From assembly GCF_000617845.2 (NCBI RefSeq), contig NZ_DF820426.1, positions 310,001-374,000 on the forward strand: a stretch of DNA of 64,000 bases, in the 5' to 3' direction. Positions 27,864 through 38,863 of the stretch are shown here, piece after piece. This DNA is from Bradyrhizobium sp. DOA9 (GTDB lineage Bacteria > Pseudomonadota > Alphaproteobacteria > Rhizobiales > Xanthobacteraceae). Numbering within the stretch: position 1 is the stretch's first letter; each line of letters starts with the position of its first letter. Made by a program: the position numbers and the translations under genes. The notes beneath the pieces were generated by a model, which was not told the origin of the DNA, made no database searches, and worked only from the letters and a program-made list of their open reading frames with translations.

Positions 27864-29380
27864 GTCCGTGAAGAGCGGCTAAGCGATTGAGCTGGGATCG
27901 CATTATTCATTGTGGCCTGTTTTGGGATTGCAGGGTTTTGATGCTTCGGGCATCGGAACCCTGCAATTCCGTTTTGAGGATTCCATCGAATCGCCAGTCA
28001 TGATTCCGTCCTCGCATCGGAGGTGGCGATGCGACCGAAGAAGCCCAAAGCGACGGGATCGGGCGATCTGTTCCGGGCCAGGCTGGACCAGATCATCAAC
28101 ATGAAGCACGAGCTGGTTCAGCTCGCCGGCAAGGTCGACTGGGACTGGATCGACGGCGAGATCGCGCCGCTCTACAGCAAGAACGGTCGGCCGGGGATTG
28201 CGACCCGCTTCATGATCGGGCTGCTGCTGCTCAAGCACATTTACAGCCTGTCCGATGAGGGGGTGTGCGAGCGCTGGGTCCACGACCCGTATTTCCAGTA
28301 CTTCACCGGCGAAGAGTTCTTTCAGCACGCGTTCCCGCATGAGCGCTCGGACCTGAGCCACTGGCGCAAGCGGCTTGGCGACAAGCTGGAGCTGTTGCTG
28401 GCCGAGAGCCTGCGGGTGGCGCACGAGGCCGGCGCGTTGCGCAGCCAGGACCTCAAGCGGGTCACGGTCGATACCACCGTGCAGCCGAAGGCCATCACCT
28501 TCCCGACCGATGCCAAGCTGCTGCACGCGGCAATCAAGGGGCTCAACCGCCTGGCGAGGAAGCACGGGGTCAAGCTGCGGCAGTCCTATCTTCGCATTGC
28601 CAAGACCGCGGCGATGATGGCGGGACGCTACGCCCACGCCAAGCAATTCAAGCGGCATCAGCGGCAGTTGCGCATCCTGCGCAGCCGGCTGGGCCGGATC
28701 ATCCGCGATATCCGCCGCAAGATCGAAGGTCAGGCCGTGCTCGAGAACGCCTTCGCCCTCCCGCTCGGCCGGGCCTCGCAGATCCGCTCGCAGCAGCAGC
28801 GCCAGCGCGGCTGGAAGCTTTATTCCTTCCATGCTCCAGAGGTCGAGTGCATCGGCAAGGGCAAGGCCGCCGCGCCCTACGAGTTCGGTGTCAAAGCCTC
28901 CATCGTCACCAACAACCGCCGTGCTCCTGGCGGCCTGTTCGTGCTGCACGCCAGGGCGCTACCCGATAACCCGTACGATGGTCACACCTTGCGGGACGTC
29001 ATCGACCGCACCGAGACACTCACCGGCTGTGCGATCGAGCGGGCCTATGTCGACAAGGGATACCGCGGCCACGACGCGCAAAATCCTCGTCGCGTCTTCA
29101 TCTCCGGCCAGAAGCGCGGCGTCTTCGGTGTCATCAAGCGCGAGCTGCGCCGCCGCTCCGCCATCGAACCCATCATCGGACACCTGAAGACCGATGGTCA
29201 CCTCGGCCGATGCTACCTCAAAGGCCGCCCCGGCGATGCGGCTAACGTCATCCTCTCCGCCGTGGGTCACAACTTCCGCCGTGTCCTCGCCTGGCTGAGG
29301 GCTCTTTGGTGCCTGATCCTGACCACCCTCATCGCGGCCCCCAGCGAATGCTCACCGCTCAAATCGGTTTCTTAACGGAC
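27864..29380 (+). mobile_element. IS5-family insertion sequence, apparently intact
   Basis: One transposase gene bounded by short inverted ends GTCCGTGAAGA (left) and GTCCGTTAAGA (right, minus strand). The string CTAATCC occurs just outside both ends and may reflect target duplication. A perfect small hairpin (TGCAGGGTT...AACCCTGCA type) lies inside the left end before the gene. Confidence 0.7.
28029..29375 (+). CDS. IS5-family transposase
   Basis: A 448-residue transposase: DWIDGEIAPLYSKNGRPGIA, IGLLLLKHIYSLSDEGVCER, SDLSHWRKRLG, LKRVTVDTTVQPKAITFPT (first catalytic D), IERAYVDKGYRGHD (second D) and ELRRRSAIEPIIGHLKTDGH (E). The IS5 DDE set is complete and the frame is open. Its GC content is higher than its neighbours. 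Confidence 0.85.
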   Translation: MRPKKPKATGSGDLFRARLDQIINMKHELVQLAGKVDWDWIDGEIAPLYSKNGRPGIATRFMIGLLLLKHIYSLSDEGVCERWVHDPYFQYFTGEEFFQHAFPHERSDLSHWRKRLGDKLELLLAESLRVAHEAGALRSQDLKRVTVDTTVQPKAITFPTDAKLLHAAIKGLNRLARKHGVKLRQSYLRIAKTAAMMAGRYAHAKQFKRHQRQLRILRSRLGRIIRDIRRKIEGQAVLENAFALPLGRASQIRSQQQRQRGWKLYSFHAPEVECIGKGKAAAPYEFGVKASIVTNNRRAPGGLFVLHARALPDNPYDGHTLRDVIDRTETLTGCAIERAYVDKGYRGHDAQNPRRVFISGQKRGVFGVIKRELRRRSAIEPIIGHLKTDGHLGRCYLKGRPGDAANVILSAVGHNFRRVLAWLRALWCLILTTLIAAPSECSPLKSVS

Positions 29381-29510
29381 GGCTAATCCGGCGCTCAACC
29401 CAACAAAAACAACAAAAAGCGAGAATCAACGCACCTAAGCCGCGAAGAGCCCTCCTCACGTCGTAAACATTCTTCCGAAAGAGTGCGTTTGGCCCAAGGT
29501 TATCCTGTTG

Positions 29511-29538
29511 AGGTGCTCTCTCTGAGAATAGAGCACCT
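29511..29538. terminator. Hairpin following the single-domain response regulator
   Basis: A 9-bp perfect stem AGGTGCTCT / AGAGCACCT with a 10-base loop begins two bases after the stop of the minus-strand receiver gene. No long T-run follows, so it may be an attenuator or a factor-assisted terminator. Confidence 0.55.
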
Positions 29539-29539
29539 T

Positions 29540-29917
29540 TCATTCCCGTTCATGAAATCGTTCGAGCGCTGCAATAAGACAATTGATCAATGCCATCCTG
29601 CTAAACGGTTTAGCAAGCAGGCAAATAGCGCCAGCTTCAATTGCGCGGGCGCGGACTGATTTTTCCGCAAAGGCCGTAATGAAGATAAACGGCGTTTGAC
29701 GGCCGTCGCTGCGCATTTGCTGTAACAGCTCCAGCCCGTTCATGAGAGGCATCTGGATGTCAGCAATTACACACGACGTGGCAGCCACCACTTCAGAGCG
29801 CAAAAACTCGGGAGCGGATGCAAAAACTTGGACGTCATAGCCGCGGGAAGCCAGAAGATTGTTTGTGGCGGCACGAACCGATGGATCATCGTCAATGATC
29901 GAAATGAGATGGGGCAT
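29540..29917 (-). CDS. Single-domain response regulator (receiver only)
   Basis: A 125-residue CheY-like receiver: SIIDDDPSVRAATNNLL (acidic pocket), SCVIADIQMPLMNGLELL with the phospho-acceptor D, FIFITAFAEKSVR (T switch) and ICLLAKPFSRMALI (conserved K). There is no output domain. It follows the FixJ/NodW-type regulator by 55 bases in the same direction and is probably co-transcribed. Such proteins act by protein contact or as phosphate sinks. Confidence 0.85.
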   Translation of the reverse strand: MPHLISIIDDDPSVRAATNNLLASRGYDVQVFASAPEFLRSEVVAATSCVIADIQMPLMNGLELLQQMRSDGRQTPFIFITAFAEKSVRARAIEAGAICLLAKPFSRMALINCLIAALERFHERE

Positions 29918-29972
29918 TGATGAAACCGAGATCCCTTCGACGGGAGCGCCACTGGACCGGCAGCCGCCACCA

Positions 29973-30647
29973 TTATTTAGGTATGCACGTTTGCCCTGAT
30001 CGGGACAGGCCCGACAATTCGACCATTCTTATGAGATCGGCAAGCGACTTAGCACCGACTTTGCGCATGGCCTGGCCACGATAAACTTTGACGGTAATCT
30101 CCGCTAGACCAAGTTCACCCGCCACTTGCTTGTTCAACAGCCCTGATGCGACTAGCGTCAGAATGTCCCGCTCGCGCGTCGTCAAACTTTCAAAACGAGA
30201 ACGCACTCCGGCTTGCATCTTCTCGAGCTCTCGCTTCTTTCGATCTCTTTCAATTGCAATCTGGACTGCATGAAGCAAATCTCGGTCGCGGAATGGCTTT
30301 GTCAGGAAATCAACCGCACCACCTTTCATGGCCTGTACCGTCATGGGAACATCAGCGTGACCTGTTATGAAAACAATCGGCGTATGCATATTGGCGCTAG
30401 CAAGACCGGATTGCAGCTCAAGACCGCTCAATCCGGGCAGCCGGATATCGAGCACAAGGCAGCTCGGCCCCTCGGGGGGCTCCGATTCTAGTAACTCCGC
30501 TGCGGAGGCGTAGTCCCTTACTTTCAAGCCTGCCGATTGGAAAAGGTTTGTAAGAGCGTTGCGTATAGAGGCATCGTCGTCGACGATCAACACAACTGCT
30601 TCCTCGTAACCGGCCACTAAATGCGACGCTTGTAAGTGCTCGTTCAC
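29973..30647 (-). CDS. FixJ/NodW-family response regulator (receiver plus LuxR-type HTH)
   Basis: A 224-residue two-domain regulator. The receiver has VLIVDDDASIRNALTNLF, CLVLDIRLPGLSGLEL (phospho-acceptor D), VFITGHADVPMTVQAMK and FLTKPFRDRDLLHAV. The output domain has FESLTTRERDILTLVASG, LLNKQVAGELGLAEITVKVY and RGQAMRKVGAKSLADLI. This is the NodW/NwsB/FixJ type. NodW activates nod genes in response to isoflavones together with the kinase NodV. No NodV-like kinase is encoded upstream or anywhere in this window. Confidence 0.85.
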   Translation of the reverse strand: MNEHLQASHLVAGYEEAVVLIVDDDASIRNALTNLFQSAGLKVRDYASAAELLESEPPEGPSCLVLDIRLPGLSGLELQSGLASANMHTPIVFITGHADVPMTVQAMKGGAVDFLTKPFRDRDLLHAVQIAIERDRKKRELEKMQAGVRSRFESLTTRERDILTLVASGLLNKQVAGELGLAEITVKVYRGQAMRKVGAKSLADLIRMVELSGLSRSGQTCIPK

Positions 30648-30649
30648 AG

Positions 30650-33600
30650 GCCCATCCTTTTCAATCAGAACTATCTCGAGTGCAGAAAAACGATCTTATA
30701 TCGGCCCTTCTCGGACGGGGATGGGCGACCATGGCTATGGTCGTGAAAACCCTATCGACTTCGGTTTATAGGCCGCCTCGAGACAAACATCCTATAATTG
30801 GTGTCCGGCCACCATTTCCTGTGGCCATCCCTCCGAATCCCCCAACTCTTGCGAACTATGCAGACGCGTAAACCAACGGCCTCGCCCAAAACTGCCCGCT
30901 CATGAGTTCGCCGGAAACAGGCGAGAGATCGTCGCGAAATCCGATCTTCTTGCGGACTGCCGAGCTTCTATCAAAAATTACCACTTTCGATCGGCCGAGC
31001 AAAACGAACAATCTGAAGCCCGCTATCATAGGTTGTCACGTCGTCGCACGGTTGGTTTGAGTTGTGGACGAAGGGGTAACTTGATAAGCTAAAACAGTGT
31101 GTTTGACGCAGATAAGGCTAGCCGGCGCTCCCTGCCACGCGCGCTTGATAGGGAACGCGTAGAACTCGGATTCGTTGTGCTCTAATCTCGCGACGCCTGT
31201 TGGTTGCGGCCGCGTGCGGAGCCGGCATGCTGCCGACATTCCTCGAATCGAATTGGCCAATGGTGCTAATCACAAGTGTTTTTCCCCGATGTCAACAGCT
31301 GTAGAACATGGAAGGGGCGGAGACGCTGGCTTTTCAAAGCGGTGAGTGATCCTATCAACTACGCCAGCCCCTGACCGGCTCGGATTGCTTTGAGCTCCTA
31401 TTTCTCCAAATACATCCTCACACGCTCGATGGAGATGATAACCGCGACCCCGGTTGGTCTGCAGGGGACGCGTCCGGTCCGTCGAGTTGGCTGCGAATTC
31501 CTGTAAGGAGCACAGTTCTCCGGAATCGTAACGCTAATTGCGTTGCAACGGCTTTCTGCAACTCCTGGTGTAAACCAGAGAGATCGCTTCTGCTCGACAC
31601 CATGAAGGCGCCGAACATGGAACAAGGGCGCGCGGCAGCACCTGTGCGCCTGTCGAACGCGGCACCAGAAAGCGGATACAGCAAGAGAACGGCGGCTTTG
31701 GCCCGCACGATCATAAATCGTAATGGGCGAGCCATCATGACTGACTGGCCTATCGACCCGCGATCGTCGGGGCGGTCCGGCAGCAACCGGCTGCCAAACC
31801 GCCCCTAACATCACCACGGGAGGGGGGAGGCGGGATGGTGATGCTGGCTTGCAGGCAGCAAAAGCCGTGCCTCAACCAACCAAGGAGGCAGAACATCAGC
31901 TAAGACGTCTACAGCCGGCAAAGACGAACCTGACTGCCTGGCAGGCCACCGGCGCACATCTGGTTAAACAAGAGCGGAGTTCTGACCAGGACTAGATGAT
32001 TGGCCTTTGAAGGAGCGCCGATCGACCCGAGCAAAACGCGCTCTGATCATTTTGCCTTTCGAGCAAGCCTGCCGGCTACAACCAAAGCTCCGCAACCGTC
32101 TTCGAGCCACGGCAAGGCGCTCCCGCGGGCGCCTTCGCGCAAGCGGTAGTTCGCCGCTTAGGTCAGATTTGACTCGAGCGGCCGAAGGCGGCGGGCAGGG
32201 ACGGCTCTAACTTACAGATTCTAACGAATATCACACGCGTTGCGACATTTTTGACGGGGGCGGCACAAACCTCTGCACGCGTCGCCTCGCGCGCAGGGGC
32301 GCACCGTCCCCTAGGCCAGCCGCGCGCGGCTGACTTGAGTGCCTTTTAGCGAAAGTCCCCTCGGATCGACCAATTGATTGTTTGGATGGCTTCATAACTG
32401 GCACTGATATCACAATTTGTCTTGGCTCAGCAGAGGAGCTTAGAGGACGCCTTTCGCGCTAAGTTAGCGTAGAAATTACGTGGATCGTTCCCTTCCGGGG
32501 ACCATATACGCAGTGTCATCAGCGTCGTGCCGAGAGTTGGCATGGCGGCAAACAGATAGCAGCGTCATGCGAGGGGGTAGAGGAGGGCGCTCTCAGAAAC
32601 AGCCTCGCCGCTGTGCTGCGCTCTTCCCCGAACGCTAAACACATTTGCGTTCAGCGATCTTCTGCTACACCATTTGGACCACAGGTCATCGATCCGACGC
32701 GCACTCGTCCCGTTCGCAACGATAATGGTATTCCATGCGGTAACCAGCCGCCTCTGTTCACCTTTAGCGGCGTGTTGTAGCGTTACACGCGAATGTCACG
32801 CGCTCCTCCGTCGCTGGCATCGCGCAGCAAGAACGAATCACGTCAAAGGCGGCACCTGCGCCGCTCGAGAAGCCTGATCTTCCAACGAAAACGCGGGAGG
32901 CTCTAAGCGGCTGTCGATTCAATCTGGATCGGCGGATGCATACGCTTGGAGAAGGTCCCCCGCGATTGTTTCGCCTCAACGCGGCGGAGATATCGCGCCG
33001 GCTGCGGGATGCGTTGAAGCAATAGGCGCCTCATCGTTTAAGCCATCCGGCACATCACAGCCACCACCAAATGACCGCACCTTTGCTTCCATAGAAGTAC
33101 TTTCGAAATCGTCCGATGAGCCTGTTCGAACTGGAGTCCGTAAGGAGGCCGGTTAAACACGATCACTTCCGGCAGCGATTTGCGCAGCCGCGCAACGTCA
33201 CAAGTACCAGGACGCTGATCGATTAGTGCTTCAACCGCGACCAAAGCGAAACAGGTACAATCAAACAACAAATCAATACGAGGCAGCATCCCGGCCGCTC
33301 ACTCTGACGCGTGATGCTCTCGCCCTGTTAGCCATGCACTATACAGTCGAGATAGGCGCGTCGAAGCAGTGCGTATCACTCACAGTATTCTTTGGTCAAG
33401 AATACGATCATCCAAGGCCCCGTGGATTCAGCAGCCTCGCACAGTGGCACACCACTTGCTGTAGGGATTATGAGCGTTGGAGATGCACATGAGAAAATGC
33501 TATGTAACTCATCCCGTGTCAGGCAGCGAACAAGGGCGCATGCTCCGCATGTGCGACAGGGGCACCAGACCGAAGCAGGACCAGCCTCGTCATAGCTATG

Positions 33601-34050
33601 TGCAAACCGGCGCTGACCGCCTGATACCGACTCAGCCTTTGCCGAAACGGCCGCCTCTTCGCATCCGTGCGACCCATTGTCATCGCCGCACGTGCTCCAC
33701 GCCAAGCAGGCGCCCTGGCCGTCACATTTATTTTGCCCGTCGGCTTCCGGAGCGCCGGTCCGACGAATCGACGCCGCCCACCCCGCATCCGCCGAGAGAG
33801 ACCGCAGATCATGCATACGATCGACTGCATTGGCGCTTGGACCAGCCTTGAGGCCAGAGCGAAAACATAAGGGGTCGGACGCTCACTCTTTGTCTTCGCC
33901 AGCACTCCTGAGGATACCTCTTGGTGAGCACCTACAACCAGCCGCGCATTCCGGCCCTCAGCGGGCCATGCGAAACCAACTGCAAAGCACGCGGTATCAG
34001 GCAGGATCGATCGCTTCAACCGGTCGAAAGCTGCCGAGGCTTTGACAACG
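30650..34050. other. 3.4 kb without a recognised gene
   Basis: Numerous frames of 60-140 codons occur on both strands, overlapping one another and rich in Arg, Ser and Pro with no family motif or good ribosome site. No transposase remnant was recognised either. It reads like long-decayed island DNA. Small genes or RNAs cannot be excluded. Confidence 0.45.
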
Positions 34051-34061
34051 CTGTGGTACCG

Positions 34062-34808
34062 ATGAGCGACGACTTGATCGATTGCGCCATCAACACGCAG
34101 TCGCTTTCACTTCTCTTCCAAATGCTGGTAGACAGAGCTGGAACGTTAGGTTTCGATTCAGTTGCGTGCGCGGCAGTAACATATCTCGCGCCGAGGCGCC
34201 TCCCTAACAGTCCTGCCCCCATGATCGCCTCGAACTTTGCATTCCACGGGAGTCAACAGTACACCAAACGTGAATACGGCAATATAGACCCCGCGATTCA
34301 TCGATTACCGCGATTTGCGAGCCCAGTGCGATGGGATCAGCTGTCTGAGGAATGTCAATTGCTGCCACACGAGCAACGCGTACTGGAATTCTACGCACTA
34401 GCTGGCCTTAAGCATGGCGTAAGCGTTCCCTACTTTGCCGCGTATGGCCGTATATCGGTAGCGTTGTTTGCCTCCGAAACGGCTGAACCCGATCCCCAGG
34501 GCTCCTTACCTCATCTCAGCGCGCTGGCGTCTCAGTTTTTTATCGCCTATAGCCTGCTCGCGCCTCTAGCAGATGAAAAACGATATTTAGCTGTGACCTT
34601 CACTCCGCGTGAACGAGAAATCATGTTTCTAATGGCGGACGGCAAGTCTTCTTCGATTATTAGCACGCTCCTGAACATCAGTGACAATACAGTCAACTTC
34701 CACATCAAGAACATCCTAAATAAGGTCGGCGCTGGGTCGCGCATTGTGGCCCTCCGAGACGCTTATCGCGCCGGTCTTATCCCCTACAGGCCTCCAAGAA
34801 ACGAGTAG
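34062..34808 (+). CDS. LuxR-family regulator with autoinducer-binding-like domain
   Basis: A 248-residue protein. The N-terminal 160 residues (FDSVACAAVTY, YTKREYGNIDPAIHRLPRFA, PVRWDQLS) have the layout of LuxR autoinducer-binding domains, with the conserved W and D of the ligand pocket region. The C-terminus is a LuxR HTH: FTPREREIMFLMADGKSS, IISTLLNISDNTVNFHIKNI, LNKVGAGSRIVALRDA. No luxI-type synthase is present in the window. The start at 34062 is chosen because upstream residues lack domain character. Probably a LuxR solo answering to an acyl- or aryl-homoserine lactone made elsewhere. Confidence 0.8.
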   Translation: MSDDLIDCAINTQSLSLLFQMLVDRAGTLGFDSVACAAVTYLAPRRLPNSPAPMIASNFAFHGSQQYTKREYGNIDPAIHRLPRFASPVRWDQLSEECQLLPHEQRVLEFYALAGLKHGVSVPYFAAYGRISVALFASETAEPDPQGSLPHLSALASQFFIAYSLLAPLADEKRYLAVTFTPREREIMFLMADGKSSSIISTLLNISDNTVNFHIKNILNKVGAGSRIVALRDAYRAGLIPYRPPRNE

Positions 34809-35039
34809 CCTCGGTTGCTCGAGTGAGCGCGCATGACGCACGACGGTTCTGGTGTTGCGAGCAACCGGGCGCTGCTTTGAGCTCCTGGGATCTGCCTCAA
34901 GCAAACGCTGTGCCTGCCCCCGCCTTCGGGGCCGCGTCTTTCGCCCCGCGACGATGGGAAGGACTCCCGCCAGCACGACTTCAGCCTGTCAAAACGCAGT
35001 CCGGAACCGTTCCCTTTGCGTCACGAAGAACTGCCTCGA

Positions 35040-35720
35040 CCATCGGGATAATGATCTCGGTTGAAGGTTGTTTCCATCGGTGACGGGCCGGAGGGAGGCG
35101 CAGCCGACCGGGGGGGGGCCGTCACCAGCGGTCGGCGTCTTGATGAGGCAGCTCTTTCGTTTGGCGCGGAAGCGATAGCTGTCGCCGCGGAGGGGCAGAC
35201 GTGGGTGGGGTGCAAGAGCCTGTCGAGGATCCGGTGATAGACCACCATATCGGCGAACATGGTCCCCTATCCGCCTACGCTTCCGTTCGACGTGATCCGC
35301 ATGGCAACGGCTTCGTAGCGGCGGCTGACCGGTTGGAAGAACAGATGCGCCGCATCGGGCTCTAGCCGCATGTAACCAAGTTCGTCGATGATCAGCAGCT
35401 TTGGCTTCGTCAGCCCAAGCATTTTCTCGTCCCGGCGCCGCTCGCCATGCGTCTTGATGAGGCCAGCGACCAGCGCCCTCTAGGTGGTGAACTGCACCGC
35501 GCAACGGGTAGGATCGTCTCTCGCCCAAGCCCGTTGTTTCGTTAGTGCTCCAAGACCGTGGCACAGAACTTGTCGATGAGCGCCCAAGGACATTGGCGAT
35601 GGCCTCCTGATGCCACGACAAGTCCACCTTGCGCGAGGCCGACCGTTTGCGCGACGTGCGTAGCGAACGCGTAAGCGGCCCCGTTGTGCACCCCATTCCG
35701 GCACCTTGGCCATCGCGCTA
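35040..35720 (-). pseudogene. IS21-family IstB relic
   Basis: Minus-strand frames carry LIDKFCATVLEH, KPKLLIIDELGYMRLEPDAA (Walker B region), FFQPVSRRYEAVAMR and MFADMVVYHRILDRLLHPTH, the order of an IstB ATPase. They are split by frameshifts and stops. No istA is attached. Confidence 0.7.
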
Positions 35721-35925
35721 ACTTGGTCACCGCTCATCCCCGGAACCTATTCCTGCTGCAGTCTCACTCCGCCGCTCTGCGACGGGCTCGTTTGCAACCG
35801 AATAACGAGCTTGAAGATGACGTTGCGTCAAGTTGTACGAGGAAGGAATCGCGACAATGCGAAACGTGTAGCTGCAGCTTGTCAAGAACAAGAAGGTGTC
35901 ATCATATGAACGAAATCGCCACCGC

Positions 35926-37992
35926 ATGAAGAAGCCAAGAGTTGGAAAGCCAACCCTGCCGGAACCCGATGATGATCCCTATCTCTGGCTGGAAGAGAGG
36001 GAGGGCCGGCGCGCGCTGCGCTTTGTTGCGCGACAGAACACCAAAACTCTCGAAGCATTTTGCGGGGCCGCATTCACCCGAGATCGAGCACGTCTAAGGA
36101 TGGCATACGATCGATATGAGCTCATCCCTCGCTTCATCCGAGCTGGGGCCTTCATCTACCACCTTTTCACGAATGCTGACAATCCTCGAGGCCTTCTGCG
36201 ACGGACCACGTTGGCAGAGTTCAAGAGTGCTCAGCCATCTTGGGACTCTCTCATTGACATCGATCAGCTGGCCGCCTCGGAGGGTCAGGATTGGCTATTG
36301 AGCTGGATCGCCGTGCTGCCGGCGGGCGCCCGCATGATCCTAGCTCTATCTGCTGCAGGCAGGGAGGCTGTCACTCTGCGAGAATTTGACTTGACCAACA
36401 GAAACATTGATCCCAGAGGCTTCTATTTGCCAAAAGCAATAAGTGACATTGCCTGGCTCGGCCCTGACGAAGTTCTGTTGTCCAGTACCTTCGGCACCAA
36501 CATGACAAGCACGGCCGGCCACGCCTGAGCGGTGCGTTTGCGGCAGCGTGGCCAGGCAATAGAACGAGCACCGGTCGTGTTTGAGACAAGTGCTGATCAT
36601 TTAGGAGTTAGCTGTCATGTTGAACGGAGGGCGCCGACCGCAACCGTCTGGTTTATCGACCGGCCCGATTTGCTCAACTTGCACATCTATCTCGGGAGCG
36701 AGAGGGGAGCAATCGTCAAGCTCGCGCTTCCAAGCGACATTCAGCCGGCCATGCATCGGGACTTTTTCGCTTTTAGACTCCGTTCAGCCTGGACGGTCGC
36801 TGGGGTGAACTACGAGCGAGATAGCCTGCTGGGCATTTCGGTAAGCGCCTTTCTTGTGGGCGATCGCAAGTTTGCCGTACTATTTCAGCCAAGTCCATGC
36901 AGAGCGTTGCAGGACTTCTTCTGGGCTGGGAACAAGCTCGTTCTCTCCATCCTCGAGGAATTGCGCCCCGTCATCGAGATTTGCGATGCGGACTATAGGT
37001 GGGCCCGCGAGACACTCCCCGGACTTCCACAGGTCGGGGTTGTCGATGTTCGACCGTTTGATCAAGAGCAGCTTGAGGGAAACGGCGACCTGCTTGTCGA
37101 GACCGAGAACCCAATCACTCCTGGGTCTCTTTCGCTAATTGAGGGTGGCGTTGGCAGTCCGATAGTACTCAGACCCGCGCCGAGGTTATTCATCGCGCAG
37201 GGTCTTGTAGTCTCGCAACACGAGGCCGTTTCGACCGACGGCGAGCGCATCCCATACATTCAGACCGGTCCGGTAATCGAGACTGGGAACGCGCCGGTGC
37301 ATATGACCGGTGATGGCGGCTTCGGACTCTCGGTAAGACCGCACTACGATGTGACACTCGGGAAGCTTTGGCTCGAACGCGGCGGGACCGCCGTGCAGGC
37401 TGCTCTACGGCGTGGCGGAGAGTTCGGAGCGAGCTGGCATGATGCAGGAAGGGGGGCGGGCAAGACGTTGTCCCATGATGATTTCGCCGCCGTTGCAGCC
37501 GATCTCGTGCGGCGCGGCGTTACACAATATAAGCGAATCGCCGCTGCCGGCTGCTCGAACGGCGGGCTCCTCATCGCCAATATGCTCACGCGCTATCCTG
37601 ACCGGTTCGGTGCATTGTTATGCACGCTACCGCTCGTGGATATGCGCCGATACACGACATTTTCGGGTGGAGCGAGCTGGATTGCAGAATACGGCGACCC
37701 CAGCAAGCCTGACGATTGGGAATGGCTGAAGAGTTATTCCGCCTATCACGCCGCTGAACCAGATCGACCCTATCCACCAATTCTCATCACGGCCACTCGC
37801 CACGATGATCGCGTCCATCCCGGGCACACCCGCAAAATGCTCGCGAAACTGCAATCGATGAAGTATGAAGCCTACTTATATGAGGTGCCAGGCGGAGAAC
37901 GTGGTCTCGGCTGGAAGAGCGAGTCTGCCACATTACAGGCGCTAGGACTTCAGTTCCTCAAGCGCAAGATCGGATGGCGCGACTACGAATAG
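35926..37992 (+). pseudogene. Prolyl oligopeptidase family serine peptidase (S9), inactivated by an in-frame TGA
   Basis: About 690 codons in one continuous frame broken only by TGA at 36526-36528. The first part has DDDPYLWLEEREGRRAL, typical of S9A propeller N-termini. After the stop the same frame continues with RQRGQAIERAPVVFE and the alpha/beta-hydrolase domain: PVHMTGDGGFGLSV, AAAGCSNGGLLIANMLTRYP (nucleophile Ser) and TATRHDDRVHPGHTRKMLAK (Asp). The position where the family has GGHG with the catalytic His reads VPGGERGLGW, so the His is missing. Family comparison suggests the TGA replaced an arginine codon (CGA to TGA). Both lesions indicate loss of function. Confidence 0.85.
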
Positions 37993-38410
37993 CGATTGCG
38001 CCATTTGTTGGCGCGTATGTCCCAAACGGCTACTGTTCGCGGAGTGCCATCATGCATGCAATGCGAGAGGCGAGCTGCAGAGCATCCTAGCGCTTACTCG
38101 GCGCCTCTTTATCAAGGGCGGACGGCAAACGGTATGCCGCGGCTGCTCATTGCGACAGCGCGACAACTCTCGAACTAGCTCAATCACAGCGAGCTATGGA
38201 TTGCCTTTTCCTTCCAACTAGTCGGCTGCCTGTAGCGCGACGCGCCTGCTTTATCCGCTCAAATTGCACAACAACATTACGAGTACGCCCACAGGACCAC
38301 CAAGCTGAACCGGCTCGTCTTCCGGCGACGCGTCGCTGGCATGCCCAATATGTCTTTGCAGGTGGATGCCTTACTGATAAGCCTTGTCTCTGAGAAGCAT
38401 TGGAGCGGGT

Positions 38411-38596
38411 ATGCCTAAAAAAGGAAACAAGAGGGTCATTCGCCGTGAGTACACTCGCGCTGACGTGAAGGAACTCCGAGATCATTCAAGAGCCAAGACA
38501 CCAGTCATTCAAATTGCAAAGCTTACAAAGCGAACTGTTGGGTCGCTACGTCAGAAGGCGCGTAAACTCGGAATACCTCTCGGTCACCGGCGATAA
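38411..38596 (+). CDS. Small basic DNA-binding-like protein
   Basis: A 61-residue protein starting MPKKGNKRVIRREYTRADVK and ending TVGSLRQKARKLGIPLGHRR. The spacing of Y-T-x-x-D-V-x-x-L, I-A-x-x-x-x-R-T and R-Q-K-A resembles a SANT/Myb-like helix set seen in small rhizobial proteins. A weak GGAG-like element lies upstream. Likely nucleic-acid binding; target unknown. Confidence 0.6.
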   Translation: MPKKGNKRVIRREYTRADVKELRDHSRAKTPVIQIAKLTKRTVGSLRQKARKLGIPLGHRR

Positions 38597-38863
38597 AGCG
38601 CGTACAAGCGACGACGTACCAGCGATCTGTTCCGCGGCCGCGCTGCAGCGAATTAGACTAGAGCAACCGCCCTGAAGACGTTGCTGCTGTTCGATGGACG
38701 CGGAGCCTTAACTCAAGATGCGAGGGACCAGTCGAGGCTCTAGGCCGGGCTGGAGCTGGTGTGCGTCGAGTTCTGGCTGGATCGAGCCGCGTCCGCAAGC
38801 GACTCATATCCAACACTTCAAAGCTATAAATAGATTCACGGAGAGTATGACTTGGCGTTGCCG

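Noticed and set aside
27903..28949. 348-codon frame opposite the IS5 transposase
   Set aside because: Antisense shadow of a clear transposase gene with all catalytic residues on the plus strand.
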